Source: Endotrypanum monterogeii
Lineage: Eukaryota > Euglenozoa > Kinetoplastea > Trypanosomatida > Trypanosomatidae
DNA length: 64,000 nt
Direction: 5' to 3'
Assembly (NCBI GenBank): GCA_000333855.2
Contig: CM007333.1
Coordinates: 88,069-152,068, forward strand
The stretch's first letter is position 1; every line of letters starts with the position of its first letter. Positions 31,123 to 40,405 of this stretch are shown in pieces. The notes under the pieces were generated by a model. That model did no database searches. It saw only the letters and a program-made list of their open reading frames with translations, and had not been told where the DNA came from. Made by a program: the position numbers and the translations under genes.

Positions 31123-32613
31123 ATGGTTTCTGGATTTCTTGATATTGAAATATTGAGGGGAAAAAATTACCCTCAGACAGAAGACGAACCTATTCCTTGC
31201 ACGACTCAAGTTAATGTGGAACTCGCTGATGCGTCGTCTGGAGCTCGTTGCTCGATTCCACAGTCGTCATCTATTCAGGAAAAATCGAATGCCCCATTTT
31301 ACAACGATACTTTGAGATTCAGAGTAGAAACAGATGAGATTCTTTCGTTTTTAATAACAGTTACCGAGCACGCTCGAAAAAAGGAGCCGTATACTCTATT
31401 CCACGGAAAGCAGCTTGTCGATCTCTCAAAACTCAAAGCAAAACAGCGTTTTGTCATTCTTTTGTTCTCTGGAGGCGAAGAACAGCCGCAGAACGAAGTC
31501 GACGCAGAGTCTCTGAACATCGAGGAAAGCGAAACAGCACCTTTTTTGAGCACGCGTATCCAATTTACTAAAGACAAATTGCAAGACGCAACTGATCCGT
31601 ATCGCGACGTGGAAATCTCACTCGAATCCTTGACATTTGACGGCACCAATCAAATTGTTCCTGAAGGAAATCAGTATGTGTGGTTGAGACTCAAAAGTGA
31701 TAAAAAATGGACAGGTTTTTACCAATATGAACTCTTTGTTATTTGGCGCTCTCATGCGCCCCTCGAAGCAGAGGCACAAAGCACCAAAAAACCGAAGAAG
31801 GGCCCTACCGGCGGCACGGGTGCGAATGCTGCAGGAGATAATGGGATACGAACCCTGGGCGATCTTATCACAAAAAAATGGTGTTGCCACCGCACGCATC
31901 AAGTACTCACGCGAGTTTGTCTTACAGCTGAAAAATACGGAAAAAAGGATGCTGATCTCACATTCACCCCAAAGGAAGAAGTGGTATTTCGCACCAAAAA
32001 AAAAGAGCGCTCTGTTTTACTGAAGCAGATTTGTCAAACCAGACTGGAGGATGCTAATGGCAGCCATCTTCGAGACTGGCTGAATAGATTGTGGTTTCTT
32101 TTTGTGACCGGGATAGACAACGATCCATCAGGGGCGCGTATGTTGAGTTACGAGGTGCGAAAAACCGTACATGATGCACAATTTACAGAGGCCGACGCAA
32201 TAATACTAGAGGCTTGCCTTTTATTTTCGTTTATTCCATCTCTAAAGTATGAGACTTGCCAGACCCTTGTCGAGTCTGATCATCAAGTTACTTTGTGGGA
32301 AAAAGAAAAAGAGTCTGCTGCTGCTGCTGAAGGTTTCGAGTCTCGTGTGACTCGAGCACAACATCAATTTACTCATGTTTTTATTTTAATGGTCGGCTCA
32401 CTTCTCGACACGCTCACTGAAGCAGAGGTAGTGAAAGCTGCAGCTGAGTTCAAGCCGGCGATTTGGGATGCGCATCAGCGCATTGCCAAAGGAGCTAAAA
32501 ACAGTATTGTTTTCAAAAGACAGGACGGATCGCCTACTTTCAAAGACACCGGTATTAATATTGATCATCTGGACCCGCTGGGGCACCGCAAAAAAGCTCC
32601 CCAGTTTGCCTGA
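31123..32613 (+). CDS. Kinetoplastid protein with C2-like N-terminus, function unknown
   Basis: A protein of 496 residues that I do not recognise. Its first 130 residues look like a C2-type beta sandwich: GFLDIEILRGKNY as the first strand, then TTQVNVELADASSG, a PFYNDTLRF-type strand that recalls the W/F-N-F motif of C2 domains, FLITVTEHARK and FVILLFSG. A second beta-rich part follows at about 160-230. A Gly/Thr-rich linker sits near 245. The rest is helical, with LRDWLNRLWFLFVTGIDNDP and a helix rich in Ala and Glu near 410. There is no signal peptide or membrane segment. Codon use is more A/T-ending than in the outer genes of the window. It is the first gene of the plus-strand block. The ATG at 31123 is the first in frame. 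Confidence 0.75.
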   Translation: MVSGFLDIEILRGKNYPQTEDEPIPCTTQVNVELADASSGARCSIPQSSSIQEKSNAPFYNDTLRFRVETDEILSFLITVTEHARKKEPYTLFHGKQLVDLSKLKAKQRFVILLFSGGEEQPQNEVDAESLNIEESETAPFLSTRIQFTKDKLQDATDPYRDVEISLESLTFDGTNQIVPEGNQYVWLRLKSDKKWTGFYQYELFVIWRSHAPLEAEAQSTKKPKKGPTGGTGANAAGDNGIRTLGDLITKKWCCHRTHQVLTRVCLTAEKYGKKDADLTFTPKEEVVFRTKKKERSVLLKQICQTRLEDANGSHLRDWLNRLWFLFVTGIDNDPSGARMLSYEVRKTVHDAQFTEADAIILEACLLFSFIPSLKYETCQTLVESDHQVTLWEKEKESAAAAEGFESRVTRAQHQFTHVFILMVGSLLDTLTEAEVVKAAAEFKPAIWDAHQRIAKGAKNSIVFKRQDGSPTFKDTGINIDHLDPLGHRKKAPQFA

Positions 32614-33387
32614 CGAGAGATTGCATTTATCGCAACACGAATGCCGTGGATCTGAAAACGTTTTTTCGCTTTTTCTCTTGATGTATGGTACGGTAGTCTA
32701 TACCTATGAATGCTGAATTATTTTTCTATTTGATTTCAATATGGGATCATAATAGTCAACGACATTTGGTTCGCAGCGTGATGAGTTACACACCCAGAGC
32801 TAGTATTGGGTGTAACTTGCGTCACTACGATATCAATGAAAATGGGTTTCTTACATGTGTTATCATCTCTGGGAAAAAAAACCTGACAGTTATTTTACAA
32901 ATTTTTGCATAACATTTTTTTTTTTTTGCTTATCAATGCCATGATGTAAAATTAATTCAAAAGGTCAGACTTGAAAAAGATGATAAAAAATCTGATTGAA
33001 AGAGATTTTTTGCAGGCGTTTCGTGCAATTACTAGCATCGATTCTCTCAGAATATGAGGGAGCGGTAGTTACAACATCCACTTGACACAGCGCATTCTAT
33101 TTGCGCTATCAGAGGCAAACATAATTTATCCAAAACGTTCTTGCCAGCCATTATGCACCCTTTCACTGTACTCTTTCCCTCTTCGACACCGACATTTTCA
33201 AAATTGAGGACCAGTGTGAACAATTTTCACGCAGGTACATTCGCTATTTTTTTTGTCCCGCAGCTAAGCGGTATTTTCCCCTCTTTCACAGAACTGTTTA
33301 TCACGGAACAATGCTGCCACCGGAGATAATTTCGCAACTAGCCCCAATTTTAGCTAGTACTGTTTTGTAGCTTGGCAGTGCAGTAAT
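32614..33387. other. AT-rich spacer after the C2-like gene
   Basis: No gene is seen. It is A/T-rich with a T run at about 32914-32927. A short pyrimidine tract ending in CCCGCAG lies near 33246-33264 and could be an acceptor for whatever follows. Confidence 0.4.
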
Positions 33388-34158
33388 GGATGTTCACGTT
33401 GGTGTGACAAAGCGTGGCGGAATTATACCTATCGACAGTAGGCATCTACGTGACCCTCTCTGGTCTACCACACCTTTCCAATACCAGATTAAAAATGCAA
33501 GTAGCGGCTCTCTTAATCTTGAAAAAAAAAAACGATCTACGGCGTAACTCGAATAAGGGATTTTGATAGAGACTGGTATCAAGAGCAATAGTGCGACTGT
33601 GTTCGAGATTGCCCTAGTTACGGACACAAGCGGAGAAGACCCTTCGAGCTCCTGCAGTGGCATCGGACTTTGCTCAGTCACTCTTGATCCTTTAGCTGGT
33701 GCCATGCAAGGGGTTGTCTCAGAAGGAGGTCGCTTAATTTTTTTTAACGCACCCCATTCAAATAGTGAGCAGTGTGCTTCGACATTGGATGTCTCTCGGC
33801 GTGCTGATAAGATGTGTGTGTGTGTGTGTGTGATGTCGACTTACTTGACTACAGAGGCAAGTCTGCGCTCTCGAGTTCGATTGCATGGCTCGTGGCTTTC
33901 GACGTAACGTGGCCGGTAACACTGACGTTTAGTTATCAATGCGCTTTAAAACTGATTCTCTTTGTGGATCGGTACGGCGCAATAGATCGATGGCTTGCTT
34001 GGTCTCGAATGAAAGTTTACACTAGCGCCGTATCAAATTTTCCGCATTTTTTTTTTGACTCGCGACTTCCTATACATTTCTTCAGGGTTTACTTGTTTTT
34101 GAGAGGTTTGGGTTTTATTGGCTCGTATATTGGTTTTGTTCTTGAGTTGCTTCAATGA
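33388..34158 (+). pseudogene. Possible decayed gene, frame-broken coding-like stretch
   Basis: An ATG at 33388 opens a frame of 53 codons with protein-like composition (VTKRGGIIPIDSRHL) that stops just after an A11 run at 33521-33531. Protein-like sequence continues in a second frame after the A run (YGVTRIRDFDRDWYQEQ), then in a third from about 33558 (VFEIALVTDTSGEDPSS, LCSVTLDPLAG), and beyond a (TG)n run at 33813-33832 in yet another frame (DVDLLDYRGKSAL). The pieces suggest a beta-rich domain broken by at least three frameshifts, two of them at simple repeats. Against this, A/T-rich non-coding DNA also yields hydrophobic open frames, and I recognise no family. I read it as a possible relic only. 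Confidence 0.3.
33813..33832. repeat. (TG)n microsatellite
   Basis: Ten TG units inside the coding-like stretch. The reading frame with protein-like composition changes across it. Confidence 0.95.
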
Positions 34159-35326
34159 CAGAGCGCGGTGGGACGACTGTATCCATTTTCCAAACTCCGT
34201 GCTGCTGCTATACTATGGTCTTTGCCTTCTATATACACTCCTTTTTTTTTTTCGTGGCTCTCTGGTCTAGTAAAGCAAGTGAGAAAATTGGTTTTACGGA
34301 GTCATTCGGTTTCCTGTTTTAGGCCCCAACCGTGCCCTTGCGCGTTCGTTACTGGATGATGGGTCAGGTGTAATAAAGTTCTGTGGCCATATTTTTGTTT
34401 CTTTTCAGCAATTTTGTTTTTATCGCTACGCCTGTCACAGTGTATTTCCATCACAGGATAGAAGAGGCGTTGTCTCGGTCTAAATGTTTGAATATATATT
34501 TTTTGTTTATCTAGTGCATACCTGTTATACCCTTCGCGTCTTCTGGATTGATGTATCACGGCTTCCATTTGCTTCCAGTGCTTGACCTTGAACGCGACGC
34601 TGCGACCAAACCTGTGTAAGGTGTTGTTTGCATATATAGCGTTCAATTGTTATTGCCTTGTATTTCCAGAATGTTTACAGGGTCGTACTCTTGGCAGCCG
34701 CGTGCGTCTATCACACACCCGTTGCCTCGCTTTTTTTTTTTTTAGAGGCACCTCTTGTTTCGATTGTGCACAACATTTTCGTGGTCGAACAATACACGAG
34801 GGAGTGGACCCGCTGATATCAACGCGGGGATCCCATTGGGCTCTGCGTGTGCATCACTCGTTCTCCAGTGATCTTGGCACTTCTCGGAGTGCCAAGCAAG
34901 CGCGCCCAAATATTCAGTTTACCTTCGTGTGATCAGCAAGTCTTCCACCCGACTCGGTATCTCAGAAATACCGCCGCAACAGAGAAGGGGAAGGGGTTTG
35001 TTGACTACATTGTCAGAGGGATGCCAAAGAGGTGTATGCTTCGCCTCTTCCACTCTCTCATCGTTAGGGCGGTAGTAGTGGCTCTACGCCTCAGTAGCGT
35101 TTTGTTAATATACCTGCACCACTCCCTGCCTGTTCATCCAACACGTGAACGGTGATGTGTGGTTTTGGCCAAGCAGCGTGGAGCGGGTAGCACTCATGCG
35201 CGTGGTCGTGTCGCGTCACCATGGTTACCTGAGAGGAGTAGGTTGACACAAAGACGATGCAAATCTTGTCCGCACACAACGTTTAGTTTCAGATCCTTCA
35301 CCATCTGAGCTTCTTACCCTGTACTG

Positions 35327-35357
35327 CTACTACTACTACTACTTTTTTTTTTTTTTC
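35327..35357. repeat. (CTA)n run followed by poly-T
   Basis: Five to six CTA units directly followed by 14 T. It is simple sequence in the spacer before the golgin gene. Confidence 0.88.
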
Positions 35358-35918
35358 TGCACCCACCCACCCTAGACCTGGTGTGTCGCTGTCCCAGAGC
35401 AAATGGAAGGGTATGAAGATAGCTCTTCATTTCTGCACCTCTAAGGAATAATAATAATAGTAATAAAGGATACCCGGCTTGACTTCCTTCTTCATGCTCG
35501 AATGAAAGTATTTGAAGTCGGGCTGAAGCTCTAAAGAGCCGTTCCGCTTTTCCGCCCACTCTAACATGGATAACAGAGTCCACCAAATCAGAAAATGAAG
35601 CAAAAGATCGTCGTGAGCCGCCTCTGAAAACTTTTTCTTTTCCCCACAAATATTCTCCTCCTTTTTCCCGCACCCTTGGTTGGAATAAAAAAAAAAATAC
35701 TTGTTTGGTTGTTCTTTTTCTTGTTTTTTTCCTCTCAATCGCTACTCACATGTCCCGACTCATTTTCTTTTGCTGCTCCAACACGAATACAAACCTTTAG
35801 GCAGAAGAGCAAGCCCAAACTACGGGTTCTACGCTTGCCACTAGCGCTTTTTTGCCACGGTACCTGGCGGCGTGTGTCTGCGTGCGTGCATGTGAACACA
35901 CACGTAGCATACTGGGCG

Positions 35919-35964
35919 TATTTCTTTTTTCTCGAAGAGCTCACTAGCTGTGCACTGTTTGCAG
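35919..35964 (+). promoter_or_regulatory. Probable spliced-leader acceptor of the golgin gene
   Basis: A pyrimidine run TTTCTTTTTTCTC at 35921-35933 is followed by CTGTTTGCAG with the AG at 35963-35964, 33 bases before the ATG at 35998. Confidence 0.55.
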
Positions 35965-35997
35965 GCAGCTGCCTCCCGACATTCCTGACAGACAACA

Positions 35998-38238
35998 ATG
36001 TGGAACAGCTTACTGGATCAAATCCAACAGCGGATTGACGATGCTGTGGAACTCCTCGGCGATGATGAGGAGAATCTCGTGGATGATGCACCTACTGTTG
36101 AGGGCACTGCCGTTTCTTCTTCGAAGGATCTCGTGCTGCGGCAGCAGCCACTCTCCTCTTCCAGTAATGAGGACCAGGGGAGTGGTGTGGAGAGGTGGGG
36201 GGGGGATGAGCTAAGCGAGTTAAAGGTCTCGCCGGCTGTCCCAGGACCCCTCTTGGACGATCCCGCAGAGATGGCATGTGTGTCACCAGCGCCCCCGGCA
36301 CCGCTTTCACCACTGCCTACACCTAGATTGTCAGAGGTCACCCGAGAGCTCGTACCCGCAGCGTTGCCTGACCCAGGGGACGAGTGTCCTTCTGTCAGCG
36401 CATCACCTGTTTGTTTGCCACCCTCAGAGGTAGCAGGGCAGCAACACTCCCCAAGGCATGTGTGTGCCACCTCTCCACCGGGAGGACTTGCCCTGGAGCG
36501 GCAAGATGAATCGGCTCCAAGTGACCTCGGAGGGCTTGCAGCACCACCTTCGCATGGTACGCTCTTATCAAAATCGCCTCCTCCTGAGGCGACTGAGGTT
36601 CACAATTCGTTGCCGCCTCATCCAGCGGGTGCTGCTGCGATGACCACTGACCCGCCTTCAGTCTCTTCAGCTGACAGGTCTCTCATTGACTCAGGCCCCT
36701 CGTCTCCTGCACAGCTTGTTATCACTGAACCGTCGCCGCCAGGGACTTCGGCGATGGTGGGAAGGGAGTCGAGTGACCTGGGACAGCTGCTACGATTTCA
36801 AGAGCAGTTGGCGAAGGAAATGGAAAACGTAACAACGTTGCAGTCTGAAAATGCATTTTTGAAAGATCGTATCTCGGTGCTTGAAGAAGAGTTGGCAAAC
36901 GCCACAAGTACCCTTGCTCGCACAGGCGATGACGAGCGTCATGTATCGCTGCTGATTGAGAAGCTCGGAAAAGAGAAGGAGAGGCACAAGGCGGTGGCGG
37001 GGGAGCGGAGTAAGCTCAGGGAGCGCGTACAGGTCCTCGAAAATGCATTGGAAGAGTACCGCGTTAGGGAGGATAGCTGGAGAAGTAACCAGGACCAAGA
37101 GCGTCAGAGCTACAATACTGCACAAAAGCGCATTGCCGAGCTCGAAAAGGATGCGCATTTTCGCAACGCCCTCGTCGACAAGCTGACGACCCAACTCAAC
37201 GAAGCGAAGCAGGCGAACGGAGTGCTGGAAGGCCAAATAGAGGAACTGAGAGTGAGCTACGCTACTCAGCTGGATACCGTGAAAGAATCGAGCAGTGACA
37301 CTGTCGACCAACTTCGTCAGCAAGTAGAGCAGCTGAACAGCTCTTTGCAGAACCTTTTCACAGAGTACGCAACCCGAGTGTCAGAGCTGGAGCATGAAAT
37401 ACAAAGTGCAAGCATGCGTGCCCATCACGCAGAGGTCCGTTTGAGCGAGATGCAGTTCGGATCTGTCAGCACCTTGCAGGATCTCCGCACTGAGCTCGAA
37501 GATTATCAGCGCAGCAGTGCAGCCTGGAAGGCGGAGGCGCAGAAAACGCGCGACGAGTACACAGAGCTTCTCGACCAGTACGCGTCACTAAAAAGGTCTC
37601 GTGCGGAGGTGGAGGCTGATTTCCGCGACAGGTTAAGTGTTGAGTCGAACACAGTATTAGCTTTGCGTAGAGGTATCTCCGAATGGGAGGAGCGGTATGT
37701 GGCACTGGAGCAATCCGTCGGTGTGACGCAGGCCGAGATAGCGGAACAGCGAAAGACGATAATGCAGCTGGAATCCACCATACAAAGAATGAACTCACTT
37801 GGCAATGAGGGACTGAACCAGCTGTCGAGCGAAGTCATCCCGCGCGCGAGCGCTGCACCCGAGAGGGCTCCATCACTGGAGCGTTCTCAGTCTTTGCCAC
37901 ATCCGAGTGGACAACCAGGAGGGCGGCTACTGTCAGCTCTCCCTCCGAATCCCTTCGTCGGTATGGAGCGATCACCATGGGGCGATTCAACGGACCGCAG
38001 GACACGCGATCGACTCCAGCAAGAGGTGTTGCGGCAGTCCGCTGAGTTAGAGCGTCTGCGAGTCTCACTCGCTGAAGCTGAGGTCTGGAAAGACAAGTAC
38101 AATCATCTTCAAGCGGAGCACGACCTACTGCTTCAGCTCTATGGTCAACTCGAGGAGCATGTTCGTGTGTTGAGAAAGAGCGCCACCGCCGGCGTTCAGT
38201 CTGCTCCCGGTAGCCTACCTGTTGCCGATGCGTCTTAG
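35998..38238 (+). CDS. TMF/Sgm1-type golgin
   Basis: A coiled-coil protein of 746 residues. TMF1 (yeast Sgm1) is a Golgi tether that binds Rab6-type GTPases through a C-terminal coiled coil and captures vesicles through its N-terminus. The N-terminus WNSLLDQIQQRIDDAVELLG is a short amphipathic helix such as begins TMF-type golgins. Residues 25-255 are Ser/Pro-rich and unstructured. A long coiled coil runs from about 260 to 600. The C-terminal segment at about 664-730 has LQQEVLRQSAELERLRVSL, then LLLQLYGQLEEHVRVLR, which matches the pattern of the TMF Rab6-binding domain (a heptad block ending LLE-LGEK-EEVEELR). Length is shorter than human TMF. A different golgin is the main alternative. A full SIDER-like element lies about 185 bases downstream in the same sense. 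Confidence 0.62.
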   Translation: MWNSLLDQIQQRIDDAVELLGDDEENLVDDAPTVEGTAVSSSKDLVLRQQPLSSSSNEDQGSGVERWGGDELSELKVSPAVPGPLLDDPAEMACVSPAPPAPLSPLPTPRLSEVTRELVPAALPDPGDECPSVSASPVCLPPSEVAGQQHSPRHVCATSPPGGLALERQDESAPSDLGGLAAPPSHGTLLSKSPPPEATEVHNSLPPHPAGAAAMTTDPPSVSSADRSLIDSGPSSPAQLVITEPSPPGTSAMVGRESSDLGQLLRFQEQLAKEMENVTTLQSENAFLKDRISVLEEELANATSTLARTGDDERHVSLLIEKLGKEKERHKAVAGERSKLRERVQVLENALEEYRVREDSWRSNQDQERQSYNTAQKRIAELEKDAHFRNALVDKLTTQLNEAKQANGVLEGQIEELRVSYATQLDTVKESSSDTVDQLRQQVEQLNSSLQNLFTEYATRVSELEHEIQSASMRAHHAEVRLSEMQFGSVSTLQDLRTELEDYQRSSAAWKAEAQKTRDEYTELLDQYASLKRSRAEVEADFRDRLSVESNTVLALRRGISEWEERYVALEQSVGVTQAEIAEQRKTIMQLESTIQRMNSLGNEGLNQLSSEVIPRASAAPERAPSLERSQSLPHPSGQPGGRLLSALPPNPFVGMERSPWGDSTDRRTRDRLQQEVLRQSAELERLRVSLAEAEVWKDKYNHLQAEHDLLLQLYGQLEEHVRVLRKSATAGVQSAPGSLPVADAS

Positions 38239-38422
38239 CTTGCTGCATTGAAGAGGTCGCAGCGAGGACGACGACTGATGTAGGTGAGCGGTGAGACGAA
38301 CAGCGCCTGTCTGAGCGAAGACGATCAAAAAAAAAATGGTGACACGTCCGAAGTAGTCGAGGACATTGAGCATTCGACGAGGAGAAAGTGGCTGAAATGT
38401 TTTTCACCTTCCTGCTCTATTC
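38239..38422. other. Short spacer between golgin stop codon and SIDER-like copy 3
   Basis: The presumed beginning of the golgin 3' UTR. It has an A9 run at about 38327-38336 and nothing else recognisable. Confidence 0.5.
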
Positions 38423-38970
38423 TTTCTGCGGTGGCTAGGGTAGCTCAGTGCGGTATTCAAGTGCAGTGTCTGCTTTCAGGGGAAGCCAACGAGTCCTCAT
38501 TCGCCTTACCAATGCTCTGGCGCACCCAGTGCTGACAGGGTTGTGTGCCCACGTCGCGGGGTGGCTTGGGTGGGAGGCGATTTATATATAGGGATGTCGG
38601 CGGTCAGGATCCTGGCGGTGTTGCGCTGAGAGGCTTAGTGGCAGATAGTATGTTTACGCCGTTCATGTGGCATGTGGAAGGTCATCCTCGTGTGTGTGGG
38701 TTTCGCTGGACCCTCGCTGCCCACTACTCGTTCTGTGTGTGTGTGTGTGTGTTTGGCTCGCCGCGTTGCGGTAGGCGCGGTGGGGGCTGTTTTTGTGTGG
38801 CCTGCGGGGTGTCGGGGTTGTGGGCTTTGTGCGTGCCCGGACGACTGCGTCGGGCATTGTTGCCGTGTGTTTTAACCGTTGCCATTGTACCACTTGATGG
38901 GTGTGTGGTGGGCCGGCTCGAGGAGAGGGGTCGCGGATGGGGACCGCCCGAATTGTGGTATATAGTCGAG
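38423..38970 (+). mobile_element. SIDER-like retroposon, full-length copy 3
   Basis: A 548-base plus-strand element with the same ends and nearly the same sequence as copy 1, which is on the other strand 19 kb away. Visible differences are single bases (for example in the first 130 bases) and the length of the internal (TG)n run. It lies in the sense direction just after the golgin gene, so it would be part of that mRNA's 3' UTR or the processing region of the next gene. An open frame crosses it but the product is rich in Cys, Val and Gly and is not a real protein. Whether it carries the Pr77 hallmark of the ingi/L1Tc clade could not be settled by eye. Confidence 0.7.
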
Positions 38971-40405
38971 CTGATGTGGGGGGGGGACAAGTCTTACGGA
39001 GTTTTGTTTCTAATTTTACCTTGTCTTCCTCCCACCGCTTTTTTTACGCTGCTTTTTTATGCTGTTGCGAGATGTTTGTCTTGGAGGCGTCTACTAGAGC
39101 ATTACATCAATAGTTCAAGTGGTGCAGGAAAAGATAAGGTTGCGAAGGTTTGTGCTAAACCCCGTTGGAGCCTTCGAGCTTCGATAGACAACCCTGTGCC
39201 TACTTCTGACGCGTCGTAAGTTTTTGATTCTTTCTTTAGTGCATCATCTTGCTGAGCGTTCCCACCGAGACGACGACCACAAACAGTACCGTAATGACGT
39301 CCTGTGCACTCGTTTCAAGCGAACACAAACGAGTCGTTTCTCAGTGTGCCCACCTTTTTCATTTTGTATCTTTTTTTGCCGTTGTTGGCTGGCGTTTGTG
39401 GTCACAGGAGTGCTCATCAAAGGGTGAGGGGGAACACGAACAAAGGGAGACTGTCGAAAAACAGGGGGATCTCTGTGCGCTGTGGCTTCAGTGCGGCAAC
39501 TCGCAGTGGATTCATATTCAAGCACATGTTTGCATATATATATTTTTTTATTGGAGAAAAGATAATTCTCACTACTTCCTTTTCTTCACTGCTGCGTTCT
39601 TGAGTTTTTTTTTTGCCCTCAATTTCACATCTGCTCCAGGGGCCCCCCTTCCCTTCCCTTCTCTTCCCTTCCCTTCCCTACCCGTGTGTCAGCTTCTAAC
39701 GATCACGGTTGGTTTCGGTGGTGTGATCCTGATGTCCTTGGTGCTTCCTTAACCCCTCTATTCTTTTCAGGCTTTCTTTGCTTTGCTTTGCTCATCAAAC
39801 ACTTTCTCCACCGCCCCAGATTCTACAGGATAGCGCGGCTTCCACGTTTGTTGGTGTTGCACATTGGAAGCACTGTACGGCTCGATAAAGCAGCTGAGAA
39901 TTCTGGTTTCTAAAGATGAAAGGTGCACACACAAAACGACAATCAAAATATACATAGGCGCACTGGCATCGATACTTGGCGACACACCGAGTCACTCTGA
40001 GGGAAAAGCGGAAAAGAGTCGGAGATACGTAAAAGGTGCACACGACGGGGCCCATCAGAAAGTGCGCCACAATCTTTTTGCCAGCGACTCATCGGGGAGG
40101 TTTTTTTTTTTCCTAGGTGCTTCGCATTCTTATCTTCATAAGACACTCCGCTCTCTTCATTTCTACCTGTTTGCCTTCACACTGTTTGTGCTGCTCGAAC
40201 GGGGCTGAGTTGTCTCAGTTGAGGAGTCTTGGTCAACGCCCTTTTATTTAATTTTTTTGCCTGTGACTGGGGATTCTGGGACAAAGCTGGTGCCGGGTTG
40301 GGTGGAAACTGCCGTTGTGGCGGCTAGTATTTTTTCCAACACACTCCATACGTAACGTGGGGGTGGTGATCACTGCGACTTCGCCACGTGTGGCGAGTGG
40401 CAGCT
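38971..40405. other. Intergenic spacer before the histidine-phosphatase-like gene
   Basis: No gene is seen. A G run lies at about 38978-38986 directly after the SIDER-like copy. A (CCCTT)n pyrimidine tract lies at 39646-39680, and T runs at 39605-39614 and 40101-40111. The splice acceptor of the next gene is not obvious. Confidence 0.45.
39646..39680 (+). repeat. (CCCTT)n pyrimidine repeat
   Basis: About six CCCTT-type units, with one changed unit. On the transcribed strand it is a pyrimidine tract and may serve trans-splicing or polyadenylation site choice. Confidence 0.88.

Larger units (their letters stand above)
34159..35997. other. Intergenic spacer upstream of the golgin gene
   Basis: No firm gene is seen. 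A frame at about 34847-35155 has some protein-like composition and might be a further piece of the decayed stretch to its left. A perfect 9-base inverted repeat with a 6-base loop lies at 34873-34896. A CTA trinucleotide run followed by a T run lies at 35327-35357, and the golgin splice region is at 35919-35964. Confidence 0.4.

Noticed and set aside
35314..35738. Minus-strand frames of about 100-120 codons
   Set aside because: They lie against the block in simple sequence (CTA, AAT and T runs) and have Ser, Tyr and Lys runs.
38545..39219. Plus-strand open frame of 224 codons through the SIDER-like element
   Set aside because: It is driven by the repeat and its TG run; the product is rich in Cys, Val and Gly, and the same DNA is non-coding in the other copies.
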